Below are positions 1 through 10,539 of a stretch of DNA of 64,000 nt, piece after piece; the first letter of the stretch is position 1, and each line of letters begins with the position of its first letter. The stretch is from positions 11,230,756-11,294,755 of the forward strand of contig OZ007512.1 of assembly GCA_963931865.1 (NCBI GenBank), given 5' to 3'. The stretch is from Axinella damicornis (lineage: Eukaryota; Porifera; Demospongiae; Axinellida; Axinellidae). The position numbers and the translations under genes were made by a program. Under the pieces are notes generated by a model. The model was not told the origin of the DNA. It did no database searches and saw nothing but the letters and a program-made list of their open reading frames with translations.

Positions 1-298
1 GAGTGTCGGTGTGTTTGGGTGTGTGTATGTGTGTGGGGGGGGTGGGTGTGTATGGTGTGGTGTGGGGGGTGGGTGTGTGTGGGTATGTATGGTGTGGGTG
101 TGTGTATGACTGCAAGACTTGCACTAACCCGACCATTATATGGATGGCGTGGGTGTGTGGATGTCGACGTGGGTGTGTGGAAGTCGACATGTGTGGATGG
201 ATGTATATAGGTGTGTGTTTGTGTGTGTGTGGATGTGAGTGTACGTGTGAGACTCATCATGAACCGTACAATCAATGCCCTCTCTGTTCCCATTGCAG
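1..298 (+). repeat. GT-rich microsatellite inside a kinase intron
   Basis: The sequence is dominated by GT/GTGG runs and ends in a splice acceptor (cccattgcag, ending at 298). The intact kinase copy on the minus strand has the same GT-rich array directly after the donor of the exon upstream of this one, so this is most likely intron sequence of a plus-strand kinase gene that begins left of the window. Confidence 0.6.
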
Positions 299-1348
299 GC
301 ACTCCTAGCGAGAAGGAGGCGGTGTTGAAAGCCCTTGGACGTAAGTTTCTTGAGACGTTCTTCATACTTTATCTCGGTCATTAGGATGTTGGGCTGGTAG
401 GAAGTATTGTGAAGTGATGCTACATGAGCCCTCATGATAATAACGTACAGTCACTCCATTGGACAATATCAGACATTTGTAACAACTTATGTACCCAGAA
501 ATAGTCTTATCGTGAGCCTTGAATCTCTTGAGTCTTTCGCAATGTTGCTGTCACATGAACCCTTCCTGTCCTCTCGTCACTCCACATTCACACACAACAC
601 ACAGACTCTCGCAATCCTCAATTTCTGCGTGCTTTCCAGTCTGATCCTAACCGGCTGGACGTCTACCTTGGCGTGCCCTACCACACGACCACCATCGCTG
701 GGCTAAACCACACCCTCCAAGGAGGGTGGCTAGGATGGATACCATTCCACGATGGAATGAGCTACAGGGACGCATGTGGAATGATCTCATCTCAGTTACC
801 GGTTAGTCAAGATGTCTTTACTCAGAGGCTGGATTTACTGGGGATTACTGGAGATTACTAGAGATTCCTGGAGATTACTAGAGATTACTGTAGAATTACT
901 GGGAATTACTAGAGATTACTATGGGAATTACTAGGATTGCTAGATGTAGTTCAACAGTTGACACCGATGTGAAGGGCTGCCAAACCCACAGAATATATCC
1001 GGTAACCGGGAAGATTTGAATCCAAGACCCTTTCTCATTACTAGTCACTCATATGTGATTACACGGATTCCCTGGACTTGATACAAATGATACCACTTGC
1101 ACAAGTAACTTGCTCCCAAATCACAGTCAGATCCACAAGTCATGGTTGCTACTAAAGTCACTCTGGTCATTTTGCAGGTGTCCCAGCACTTTGGCGCTTT
1201 CAGTCTCAACGTCTGCGAGAACCAGCCCCAGGCCATCTGGAGAACTCTGAATAACTACGAGGCAGGAGCACCATTTCAACGAGTGGCAGAGAACACTCTC
1301 GTTGACAGAACTAAAGCCATCATTGTCAGACCAACCACTAGAAGATAG
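299..1348 (+). CDS. 3' end of a MAP3K-like death/TAZ kinase (C-terminal extension only)
   Basis: Three exons are visible: 299..340, 605..801 and 1178..1348, with GT/AG borders (gtaagt after 340, acacag before 605, gttagt after 801, ttgcag before 1178). The exon lengths of 42, 197 and 171 bases equal those of the last three exons of the kinase at 42-52 kb. They code the tail after the kinase domain, with landmarks LDVYLGVPYHTT, GGWLGWIPFHDGMSYRDACG and VSQHFGAFSLNVCENQPQ, and end at TAG 1346-1348. Phases join (1, 1, 0, stop), with no internal stop. The function of this tail is unknown. The catalytic part must lie left of the window. Orientation is opposite to the other two kinase copies. Confidence 0.7.
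835..945 (+). repeat. Short intronic tandem repeat, core GATTACTGGA/GATTACTAGA
   Basis: About ten degenerate copies of a 10-11 base unit lie in the penultimate intron of this kinase copy. Related arrays sit at the same intron position in the other two copies (about 24720-24865 and 42598-42645, minus strand), so the repeat predates duplication of the gene. Confidence 0.6.
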
Positions 1349-2144
1349 TAGCTATTGTGCAGTAGGAGAAACTGTTTTTGTGTATCATCTTTTTGTATCA
1401 TTTTTGGCAATACCATCTTGATGGTAATGATGATGTTGATGTCGTACATGTGTGTGTGCGTGTGTGTGCTGTTCTCGTATTCATGTGCTCATCTTATTTT
1501 TCCAAGACTGCCTCTTTTAACTTTTATACCCAAAAATCCGGATTGTGGTTTTATATAATTATTGTCTATGAAAATTTCATATTTGACAATTAACGTTGCA
1601 ACACAACAATCGTGTGATGGAACATAACAGGATAACGATAGTACAATATTGTGGGATGCATGGCCATGGCCGGCCGGCCGGATTGCATGAGTAATTAACC
1701 CACTCCCTAGCTGGTCAGTTCTGTATGTAGTGGAGGGCCATATATGGCCAGCCACACAGAAAGGAATTATAGTACTGATAAACAGTCTATAGCTACTTGT
1801 AGCAATTTACTTTGAGAAGAAAAAAAAAAGAGAGAACAAATTAAGCCTAACAACCTCGAACTCCCTCCATAAACAAAAAGAACAATGAGAAAAAAAGGAA
1901 GGAAAAAAGGAACTTGGGGAAAAAGGGAGGAAAAAAAGAAAGGAAAAAAAAATAACAACCTAGCAACACACCCATCCCTCCGTGACAGGTCAGACACCGA
2001 AGTGTAAGCCTCAGGAGCGCTGGATAGGCGGTCCTGGAATCACAGGAGGCTAACCTGCTTTCTACCAGAACACCTTTAGCTTCGGTGGTCAGATGGGAAC
2101 CGGCGTACTCATGCTGCTAGGCGGGGAAGTCAGGAACCGGTATG
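1349..2144. other. Intergenic, kinase 3' flank and purine-rich stretch
   Basis: The first 150 bases match the 3' flank seen beside the captured exon copies at 4.2 and 5.5 kb. A GT run lies near 1450. From 1815 to 1955 the plus strand is almost all A and G. No coding signal is seen. Confidence 0.5.
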
Positions 2145-2152
2145 TACGGAGT

Positions 2153-2994
2153 GGATCAGTTGGAATATACGGCACCACGGAAATTAATTAATTATTCGAG
2201 TGGGCGGGGCTAGGCGAGTCACGTGGTGGTGTTGCGGGGTTAATTAAGTGCATGCGCGCGGTAGTTTGGCAGCAGAATGCGAACTTACAATTGAGTAAAC
2301 TGCAGAGCTATATACTGCAATCTACGGTGGCCCATAGGGGCATTCCGCTGCGGTACAGCGGCCGACATCGAGCGGCCGACATGCAAGCGGCCGACATCCA
2401 GCGGCCGCAGTAAATGGAAGCGTCCGAACAGCGGCCGACGCGCGGCCGACAATGTTTGGCCGCTTGGATGTCGGCCGCTCGATGTCGGCCGCTGTACCGC
2501 AGCGGAATGCCCCTATGGGCCACCGCCCCTATGGGCCACCGTAGCAATCCAAGATTTGAGTCTGTAGTCTTGTGGCCCTCAGCTGCACTAACTGAACTCA
2601 GACTTGTGACTAGTGACCTGCAACTGCTCAATCATGTCCCTGGGTCCAGTGTTGTTTGGAGGAGTGGAGAGAATCACTGAATTCCATCGTTTTCTATCAT
2701 TTTCGGATGATTCGTGTGACTTTTCAGACGATTCTTGTCACTTTTGTACGCCTCCACCATACTTTTATGTCGTGGATACCACCTGGCACCATGGATTCAA
2801 GTATAAGGACTGACACACCTTTCTCTGAGCTTTTCATTCGGTCACTGCACGAAGCGACCATAGCAGGGCATGCTTGGACAGACCCCACGAAGCAGCCACT
2901 TTTACGGCTCGGCAACACCACCACGTGACTCGCCTAGCCCCGCCCACTCGAATAATTAATTAATTTCCGAGGTGCCGTATATTCCAACTGATCC
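2153..2994. mobile_element. Non-autonomous DNA element with about 85-bp terminal inverted repeats and 8-bp target duplication
   Basis: The left end (ggatcagttggaatatacgg) is repeated inverted at the right end up to 2994. The arms stay complementary for about 85 bases, including a GC-rich core with a ggcggggctagg motif. TACGGAGT flanks both sides (2145-2152 and 2995-3002), an 8-bp target-site duplication of the hAT type. Inside is a second inverted repeat (about 2329-2412 against 2454-2540) built from GCGGCCGACAT units. No transposase is seen. Family assignment beyond the duplication length is inference. Confidence 0.8.
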
Positions 2995-3002
2995 TACGGA
3001 GT

Positions 3003-3880
3003 GGCCCAGACTCGTACTCGGTTATTGGGGAGGCGAACACTCAACCCCCAGGCTGCAAAGCAAGTGCTTAGCGAGTGTGCCATCCCGACATCCCGCCAAA
3101 ACTTGCTACAAATTCAGTATTTAAACCCGCTTCCGGTTGCGCGCGCCCCCTCCGGTTCAAAGGTCACGTAGGTATATGAAATGGAGCTCTCGCGTAGCTA
3201 GCTGCTCATATCTAGGATGAAATAACAGTTTGAAGAGTCCAAGCAGCTTGCTCAGTGAAGAGGCAAGGGAAATTCTACGATATTTGGAGGAGATAGTGGG
3301 GGTTCCATGAATTTTGTGAGGACTTGAACTTTGCAAGGAGGGTTAGGTGAGTATTCCGCCTTTGCAATAGCAATTCTAGGAGATGCTTTTGCCAATCAAC
3401 TATGAGGAGTGTAGTGCCTTAAGATAGAGTCATGCATGGCACAGTATAAATTGGCTACCCATGCAGAAAGACAACCAGTTCAGTATTGACATTTAATAGA
3501 TATGCCCCAGCAGTTTCTGGTGGTGGGTGTGAGGGGTCCATACAGTTTCATCCCCATACCCTCCACGCGCTCCGTAGGAACAATGGAGAGAAAGGAGGGT
3601 CTGGTACATGGCAAGCGGAGCAGATAATCAAATAGCCTCATACGAGCGTGTTAAATGCTGACTGCAGCCATTCGCAAGTGGCTGCACTTTGACCTTGAAG
3701 CGTGAAATATAGGATTTCCACAAACACGCAACCATGCACACATTCAAGCGGAGATATCCCAACTATCAAGCCAGACCCTCCTTTCCGATTGTTCCGACGG
3801 GGAGTGACCGTGGAGGATGGGGTGTGGGGACTCCGGGGGCGAGACTAGGGTCCATAACTCTCGTCACCAGCATAGCATGG
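3003..3880. repeat. Intergenic, with a diverged fold-back near 3505-3850
   Basis: The segment around 3520-3605 (ending gaaaggagggtctgg) is repeated inverted around 3772-3845 (starting ccagaccctcctttcc), with mismatches. The 3220-3420 part resembles 4480-4680 and 59770-59850, so it is dispersed repeat. No gene is seen. Confidence 0.45.
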
Positions 3881-3883
3881 ACC

Positions 3884-3978
3884 AGGTAACCCAAGAGTTG
3901 AGCTCATGCACAGAGCAGGCAACCCAGGGGTTCAGCTCATGCACAGAGCAGGCAACCCAGGGGTTCAGCTCATGCACT
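3884..3978 (+). repeat. 33-bp tandem repeat, three copies
   Basis: Three consecutive copies of a unit carrying aacccaggggttcagctc and atgcacagagcag. The second and third are almost identical; the first differs at a few bases. Confidence 0.75.
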
Positions 3979-4296
3979 CTCCTTCACGTTTCTGTTCTGC
4001 ACTTGTGTGATTGAAGTTTTGGGCTGAAAACTTGGAAACAGTTTAATGCTAAAAGCGACCTCCAGGTAGTCTCGTTCCGAGGCCCCGCCCAGCTGAATAC
4101 TTTGTCTTTTGTACTTTATGAACATCTTGTTACATGTTCTGGGTGAGGTCTGCTTGTAGCTATATGCGAATGTCTTTAACACCAAGGGCATGAACAATAA
4201 CATGAGTTGTACATCGTTGCCACTCATCGTTACCATCCAGATGGTATTGCCAAAAATGATACACAAAAATCACTTTCTCCTACTGCACAATAGCTA

Positions 4297-4426
4297 CTAT
4301 CTTCTAGTGGTTGGTCTGACAATGATGGCTTTAGTTCTGTCAACGAGAGCATTCTCTGCCACTCGTTGAAATGGTGCTCCTGCCTCGTAGTTATTCAGAG
4401 TTCTCCAGATGGCCTGGGGTTGGTTC
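4297..4426 (-). pseudogene. Captured fragment of kinase last exon
   Basis: The minus strand reads from NQPQAIWRTLNNYEAG to the terminal RPTTRR and stop at 4297-4299. The first 14 residues of the exon and its acceptor are missing; homology stops at 4426. The reading frame is open, but no upstream exon in this orientation is seen, so it is a gene fragment. Confidence 0.7.
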
Positions 4427-5297
4427 GCTATGCTATGTTACTTCCAGGCAAAAGTTGATGAGTGAGTGAATAATTCAAGCAGCTTGCAATTGCTCGGTGA
4501 AGAGGCAAGGGCAATTCTACGATATTTGTAGGCGATAGCAGGATTTTTGTGAGGTGGACAAGATTGTAGCTACTTGAGGAGGGTGAGGTCACGTATCCGT
4601 CTTTGCATTGCACATGTAGAAGTATTTCCATGCTGGAGATGCTTCTTCCTTATGGAAGAGTGTATTTAAAAGAAATTTGTGCTGGAAAAGTAGTTTTTTT
4701 GTTACTTCATGAACACCTTGTTACATGTTCTGGGTGAGGTCTGCTCGTAGCTATGTGAATGTCTTTAACACCAAGGACATGAACATACATTGTAAACACA
4801 AGCTGTACATCGTTGCCACTAGCTACCGAGGCTCTGCTGCCTCACTCTCCTGCACAGCTGGTTTGAAGTTTGGAAGCAGTCCTAGAGGAGGGAAGATACA
4901 TGGATAATGAGACCACTGTTTGATAGCAATTAGAGGCTTGGATGGAGATGGTAGTTTGCAACAAATTTGAGGTACTCATGGTAATTATTCAGGCCCTCAG
5001 GGAGGGAACATTTCCCCCCTAACAGACATGCTTCATTTAGAGTCCCCCGACACAATCATTTTCCCTCCCTATCTATAGAAAAACACCTAATACTCACACA
5101 CAAACACACATACACATACAATCATAGTCTCAGAACCAGACCCTTCGCACAGGGAGGAGGAAGGGTCCGGGCACGTGCCTACGTTCGTTGTCCCCACAGA
5201 ATGCAATTATGGGTAATTAGCAATCAGCAGCAATACCACGTGTTTGATCCAGCTCATTGCTCCCCTCAACTTTTGTCTGGGGGTAACATAGCATAGT

Positions 5298-5427
5298 GAA
5301 CCAGCCTCAGGCCATCTGGAGAACTCTGAATAGCTACGAGGCAGGAGCACCATTTCAACGAGTAGCAGAGAATGCTCTCATTGACAGAACTAAAGCCATC
5401 ATTGTCAGACCAACTACTAGAAGATAG
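5298..5427 (+). pseudogene. Captured fragment of kinase last exon, inverted partner
   Basis: The same exon fragment as at 4297-4426, in the opposite orientation, from NQPQAIWRTLNSYEAG to RPTTRR and stop at 5425-5427. It starts at the same internal residue as its partner, which argues for one capture followed by inversion-duplication. Confidence 0.7.
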
Positions 5428-5528
5428 TAGTTATTGTGCAGTAGGAGAAACTGTTTTGTGTACCACCTTTTTGTAACATTTTTGGCAATACCATCTTGAT
5501 GGTAATGATGATGTGCTGATGTCGTACA

Positions 5529-5534
<6 letters not shown>

Positions 5535-5570
<36 letters not shown>
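5535..5570 (+). repeat. (GT)n microsatellite
   Basis: About 18 GT units in the 3' flank of the captured exon. Confidence 0.9.
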
Positions 5571-5575
<5 letters not shown>

Positions 5576-6086
5576 TCATGAATAATCGGAATTCAAGTGT
5601 TCAACTTATTTTTCCAAAACTGCTTGTTTTACCATTTATCCGGAATATGCTTTTATAAAAACTATTGTCTGAATTGGTATGAAAATTTGACAATGTTGCG
5701 ACATAACAATTGTGTGAAGGAACATAAAAGTATGCATAAATTATGGGATAGCATGGAAGGGTTTAGGCATGCATGCGCATGCGCACCTGTAAATTCAAGT
5801 TGTCTCCATGCCAGAATATTAGTAATACACATGCAGGAGAGCTAGTTCTAGATATGGGACTAGACGAGTCCTGCATCATCGAAGTTAATTGCTCCGGATA
5901 GCCCAGTGCGAAGTTCAAACACGAAAGGAATGCAGCATCATTATCAGCCTGTTTTCAAATTAAATCCGGTCCGGCTTCCTGTCGGACCACCTCTGGACCC
6001 AACTGGGTTGGGTCTGGCCAGCGAGACTACCACTGAAAGGGCTCAGAGAGTCTGGATGGAGGCTAGCATGGATCAACTCAGTATCA
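5571..6086. other. Intergenic, no gene seen
   Basis: AT-rich flank up to about 5750, then unique-looking sequence containing a gcatgcatgcgcatgcgc stretch and a tccggtccggcttcc stretch. Open frames are short and unconserved. Confidence 0.4.
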
Positions 6087-6390
6087 GTGATTCAGTATAC
6101 GTTTCTGTAGCCTGCTCTGGCCACTAAACTTCAGCACGATCGTGTTCTTCAGTTGACCTCTAGCATTTGGCTACACCTTGTAGATTTATACCACTCCACA
6201 TCATTTTACTCCCTTGCTCAAACAACACTCATTCCCGAGTCCGACAACACTAACCTACTATCATTCTGCAACTCGGGATCTATAATGGCTGCCCAGACGT
6301 CCAGACAAGCTTCCATTGCCGTGCTATGCACCTTCGCCTGGTCCCTGCCACAGATGCACTGGTTGAGGTCATAGATGTTGCAGGATTGCT
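6087..6390. other. Conserved block upstream of death gene 1
   Basis: This 300-base block recurs almost unchanged at 31707-32022, ahead of death gene 2, and in shortened form at about 60305-60460, ahead of death gene 3. An open frame on its minus strand is interrupted by a one-base indel between units 1 and 2. It is more likely a shared regulatory or leader region, or an exon of a lost divergent gene, than a conserved protein. Confidence 0.4.
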
Positions 6391-6591
6391 AAGCAGCCCC
6401 GCCCCCAAACGGCCCACCCCCTTTCTCTCAATTTTTGTTCGCGCGCGCGCGTGGGAACAAGGCTAAGAAAGTGACCTCTTCCTCTAATTATCGGAAAACA
6501 GTGCAATGTTTGTAAAAGTTTCGACGAGATACGCCCTTCTGCAGCCTGCACTGTACGGACTGACTGTACCTAAGCGAGGAGTTCGTGAAAT
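6391..6591 (+). promoter_or_regulatory. Putative proximal promoter and 5' leader of death gene 1
   Basis: A GC box-like string (cagccccgcccccaaacgg) followed by a pyrimidine-rich stretch and a leader to the ATG at 6592. The same arrangement stands at 32033-32246 and 60463-60656 in front of the paralogues. No TATA box was picked out. Promoter function is inferred from position and conservation. Confidence 0.4.
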
Positions 6592-8411
6592 ATGGCCTCC
6601 AAAGCTCCTAGTGTGGAAGATCAAGGTACAGTGATTGTAGCTGCATTCGATCTGTGCTGCCTGCACAAAGTTTTCAAGCGTTGAAAATACCCTTTCAGGT
6701 GCCCTGAACGCGAAGAATCTTTCCTCTGAGCTGAGTACAGTTTCCAAATGGTACCAACTGGGGATCAGGTTAGGACTTCAACCCTTTCAGCTGCGTCAGA
6801 TTGAGCAAGAGGTCCCCACAGACATTGACCGTCGCAAAACCGAGGTTGTTGACTTATGGCTGCAAAGTACCCCTGGGGCCTCCTGGAGGCACATCGTGAC
6901 TGCACTCAGAGAATTGGGTTACCTGACTACTGCTGAGAGGATAGAGCTGAATTATGTCAAAGGAACAAGAGGTATGACCATTCAGTGCAATATGGAGGAT
7001 CTAGCTTCGTTCCCAGGCTTCTCCCTGCTTGGCAATGAAATACTTTTCGTCACGGAAGCCTGGGAACCAGTGGCGCCTGCATGGTCGGGCCTACCCGGGG
7101 CATTGCCCGAGTATCTCCATAGATAATATAGTCCCCACCCTATGGTATTATCTATGCTTTCTCTGCATACTGTCTACCACATGATCACTAAACTGCACTC
7201 ATCATACATAATCATGCATATGGATGCACAGCTGAAAAATGGAAGACTTGTCCAGGGCTAGGACGAAGCGCCCCTATTATTGCCTGGCAAGGCCAGCCTG
7301 ACCACCGCTTTGCTCATGGCTGAGGACTACAAATTTTCTTAGTGATATCACACTTGGCAAATAGCTAGTTAATAGTAGCTATGTACTTGCAGTGCAAAGC
7401 ATGAAGGTGCCACGAGAGCCCATCCTGATAGCTGAAAAATGCGGGCAATTTTTTTTTTACTTGCTTTGCGCGGACTGCACATCTCTATGCACTGCGTTTG
7501 GCAGCTCACAGCTTCGCCCTGACTTCTATGGGCGCCACTGCTGGGATCAAGGTCACTGAAAGAGTATTCCCATCCCCCTGACTTGAACTAGTTTTTAAAC
7601 ATTCCAGTCCTGAGCTTGTGAAGGTCCAATACTAATGGCTGTATAACTTGTTCCTATTTTACCTGCAGCTGAGTCCCATCAGGAAGAGCTAAGTAAAGCT
7701 GCTGTTTTTGCAATTGAGAATCGGCAAGCCATCAACGGAAAATTTGCAGTTTTGCTCATGAACGTCTGTAACAAAATGTTCAAGAATGGAGTCGACATTA
7801 ATACGTTTCGGCTCTTCGTTGTAGCCCTCTTCCCTCCAGGACGTTGCATTCCTCCACTCCCCACCAACTTGACCGAAATCTTTGATGCCATCACCCACCA
7901 CGGCCTGTGGGATAGTCTCCACTACTCCCCACTTGTGCAGATTGCCCGAACATTTGGTGCTGGTGATCCTGACATGGAGGCTTGGATCCAAAAGTACATG
8001 AAGGATCTGAAGTCTTACAATTTATTAACAACAGTTGAAGACTGCATTGAGTCTGAGCTTGTCGCTTCTGCTGAGCCTCCTCCAGCCAACAGAGCGAAGT
8101 ACGATCCCCACTACTGCTGTCCAGTGGAGTGGAAAACCGATTTTATTGTCCACACCCTGTACTATCTCGCTGATGTGTGGGAAATGTTCTCTAATCACTA
8201 TTTTTATCCTGACCGTCCAGCAACAGCCTTGCTTGATCGTGTTTATAGAGGGTGCATATCTGTCGTATGGCTAGTTCCATCGTATCTAATCCCGCAGCTC
8301 CTCAAGAGAGTGCAAGTCGACACCACTTTTTTCCGAAAGCACCGTATTCTGAAGGTGACAGTCGGGGGTGAGGTTGTGTATGAAGAGGAAGTAGCCGGGG
8401 AAGCTGCAGAG
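6592..8411 (+). CDS. Death-domain protein 1 with helical plus alpha/beta module
   Basis: Three exons: 6592..6625 (starts MASKAPSVEDQ), 6699..6971 and 7669..8411, totalling 350 codons. Donors and acceptors are gtacag/ctttcag and gtatga/ctgcag. Exon 2 codes a death domain (about residues 15-100: LSSELSTVSKWYQLGIRLGL, VDLWLQSTPGASWRHIVTAL). Exon 3 codes an all-helical segment (FVVALFPPGRCIPPLP, ITHHGLWDSLHYSPLVQIA) and then an alpha/beta segment ending in a hydrophobic strand (ISVVWLVPSYLIPQLL). The last exon ends at a consensus donor (gtaagt) in phase 0. Read-through would stop at 8528, but the paralogues diverge there, so a further exon is expected. Death domains are homotypic adaptors in cell-death and innate-immune signalling; the partner here is unknown. 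Two residues (QPFQLRQ, RELGY) differ from copies 2 and 3. Confidence 0.75.
7009..7075. mobile_element. Short fold-back relic in death gene intron 2
   Basis: Ends cttcgttcccaggctt and gaagcctgggaacc are near inverted complements. The same relic is at about 32660-32726 and 61071-61137 in the paralogues, so it inserted before the units duplicated. Its ends resemble the AGCCTCGTTCCCAGGCC family seen elsewhere in the window. Confidence 0.5.
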
Positions 8412-9107
8412 GTAAGTTCAGTGTGCCCAAATATGGCCATTATTATCCCACACTCAGTAATGATTTTCTCCCTGAAATTACGTACATGTACAGACAAGTT
8501 TCCTCTCCCAGAGTGCAAACAACTGTGACTAGCTGCTGACCATAGACAGTACCTAGCCTGCATAGATAGGACCAAGAGGCGTGATCACTATAAGCATTAC
8601 ATCTACCATTGCAGCATACAGTAACATGAATATTCAAATGGAGTACAGACTCTGCTGGAGGAAGCCCATTCAGGAACTACTTGCAATAGCTACAGCCAAA
8701 GATGTTTACAAATATGCTTGCAAGTGTAGAAAAAAACAGCACGTTATGTGATACTGTTTCTACCTCAATATCGTGATTGCATGGTGGGTGTATTTCCTGT
8801 AACAATAAATGGGTGGAAGTCCACTGACTCTTGAGAAGACTTTTCGTCATTAGCGTATCATGTTACAGTATCCCAGTGCATTCCTACGAACCTCAGTCGG
8901 CATGAATTAGAAGAGTGTGTCAGCCAATGCCTTGAAATGTGACAACTAGTACTGTGATGTGTTGGCTACAGTAGACTATAGGTGTACTGGTGACCTCCAG
9001 GCCCTCGTTAGCTACAGTTATCCTGGGCTTGTTCTCTGACAGTCTGCTTCCAGGTTTTGCATTAGGACAGAAATAGAAGGTGTAGGCACTGGATAAACAT
9101 TGTGATG
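8412..9107. other. Intron or 3' flank of death gene 1
   Basis: Aligns along its length with 34099-34288 and 34933-35460 downstream of death gene 2. A polyadenylation-like aataaa lies near 8804 (and near 35150 in unit 2). If the death gene is spliced to the RING-MATH exon this is intron; if not, it is terminal sequence. Confidence 0.45.
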
Positions 9108-9116
9108 TGTGCGGAT

Positions 9117-9524
9117 TAGCCTCATTCCCAGGCCGTTCCCACCGCCAGTATTTCATCGCTTCCAGTATGAAATACAGCGGGGGAAGGCCTGGGAGATCTG
9201 GTCACGTGCGATGACGTCAGGTAGACAGATGCTAGACACACGGGGGGCGTTGCCCAACCGTTATAATACCTGTTTCGTGTTGATCCGTCCCCGGCGTTGT
9301 GAACAACGAACAGTATCGATCGTCTACCTTGCGAACGCTCTGATATCCAGCCATTGGACGGACAGTACAACACAGGACGTTGAGATTCTTAGTTAGGCAC
9401 CGCCCTCCGTGTGTCTACCATGTGTCTACTTGATGGCATCGCACGTGACCAGATCTCCCAGGCCTTCCCCCGCCGTATTTCATACTGAAATACTGGTGGT
9501 GGGAACGGCCTGGGAACGAGGCTA
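9117..9524. mobile_element. 408-bp fold-back element, AGCCTCGTTCCCAGGCC family, 9-bp target duplication
   Basis: Starts TAGCCTCATTCCCAGGCCG and ends CGGCCTGGGAACGAGGCTA. The arms stay complementary for over 100 bases (the ggtcacgtgcgatg part is mirrored near 9430). TGTGCGGAT flanks both ends (9108-9116 and 9525-9533). The uninterrupted target is present in the sister unit at about 35453-35461, so this copy inserted after the units separated. No coding capacity. Confidence 0.85.
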
Positions 9525-9778
9525 TGTGCGGATGTTAGCGAGACCATACAGGGAGTTGTCACATTCCAACAATGCTGATGGTATAATTAATAGCCTCCAT
9601 GGCTGTGAGTGCGATTTCGCAGTAACTGTCATAAATTGCACGAGGCACAGCTGAGTGCTGTTTGGTCCAGTTGTGAGTGCTATTACTGCCAAATTGCGCA
9701 AGCAGCCATGCCATCAATTGTTAATCATAATTATACTGTCGAAGTAGTAGACAAGACGTTTTTGCCACATAAACACTG
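9525..9778. other. Intron or spacer shared with unit 2
   Basis: Matches 35461-35519 and 36117-36460 in unit 2 once insertions are removed. No gene seen. Confidence 0.5.
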
Positions 9779-9850
9779 TGCAAGAGCGCATGATGACATC
9801 ATTGTTTTTTCACGGTGGAAAAAACAATGATGTCATCATGCGCTCTTGCA
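9779..9850. mobile_element. 72-bp near-perfect hairpin element, 3-bp target duplication
   Basis: Two arms of about 32 bases (tgcaagagcgcatgatgaca and its complement) flank an 8-base loop. CTG lies on both sides (9776-9778 and 9851-9853). Unit 2 carries the uninterrupted target (aaacactgtgccgtagcc, about 36445), which proves insertion. Confidence 0.75.
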
Positions 9851-10068
9851 CTGTGCCATAGCCTCCTCAACGTTGTGCTTCGTGCTAGTGAAAAGTAGGT
9901 GTGGTCTTTTTGTTGCTACAATTTTATGCCATCAATACATTAAGATTTTACATGTCTGTGTGTCTGTGTGTCTGTGTGTCTGTGAGTGACGGAAGTGGGA
10001 TGTTCGTGGGGCGGGACTAGACTATAGTGACGCGCGACCTTCGTACTTTAATTTATTTACTGAACCTC

Positions 10069-10512
10069 TAGCCTCGTTCCCAGGCCGTTTTGGGAGGGAA
10101 AAACGGCCTGGCAACTTCCGCCAGTTCAAACTGTTACTTCCGCTGCCAGAGAGTTGGAAGTCCCAATCAGATTTCAGATCGCTGTCACATGACAACAGTA
10201 AACCGAATTGCATCATGCGTTGAAACATCGCAGTCACGCCCATTCATCACAATAGTTGATCGCTCGATCGCGCTAGTGTAGGTGCTCTGCACGACGTATT
10301 TTGTTCGTTCGTCTTCTGCTTGCCTTCCGTCGCAGAACATGCGCAAACAGTTGCTTCCACGAGCAGGAAAGGGCCGTTCTCAGCGGTGAAAATATCAGAA
10401 GTATCACGTGGACTTCACTGATTGAATGAGGTATGCATGCAATTGCCTTGACGTAACGTCCGTAAACAGTTTGAACTCGCGGAAGTTGCCAGGCCGCCTG
10501 GGAACGAGGCTA
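10069..10512. mobile_element. 444-bp nested fold-back element, 9-bp target duplication
   Basis: Starts TAGCCTCGTTCCCAGGCCG and ends CCTGGGAACGAGGCTA. CTGAACCTC flanks both sides (10060-10068 and 10513-10521). The uninterrupted target appears in a related element at about 61401-61411, so it jumped into the arm of the larger element. Confidence 0.85.
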
Positions 10513-10539
10513 CTGAACCTCAGGCCCGGGGCATGGGCT

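Larger units (their letters stand above)
4200..5530. repeat. Inverted duplication enclosing captured copies of the kinase last exon
   Basis: Arms of about 270 bases (about 4200-4465 and 5262-5530) are reverse complements of each other around a loop of about 800 bases. Each arm holds the kinase last exon without its start, plus 3' flank, and both break at the same inner junction (taacatagcatag). The loop holds direct repeats of sequence at 4130-4215 and dispersed repeat also present near 60.2 kb. Confidence 0.65.

Noticed and set aside
8412..8528. Reading death gene 1 through the donor to a stop at 8528
   Set aside because: A consensus donor is conserved in all three copies and the read-through tails differ in length and sequence.
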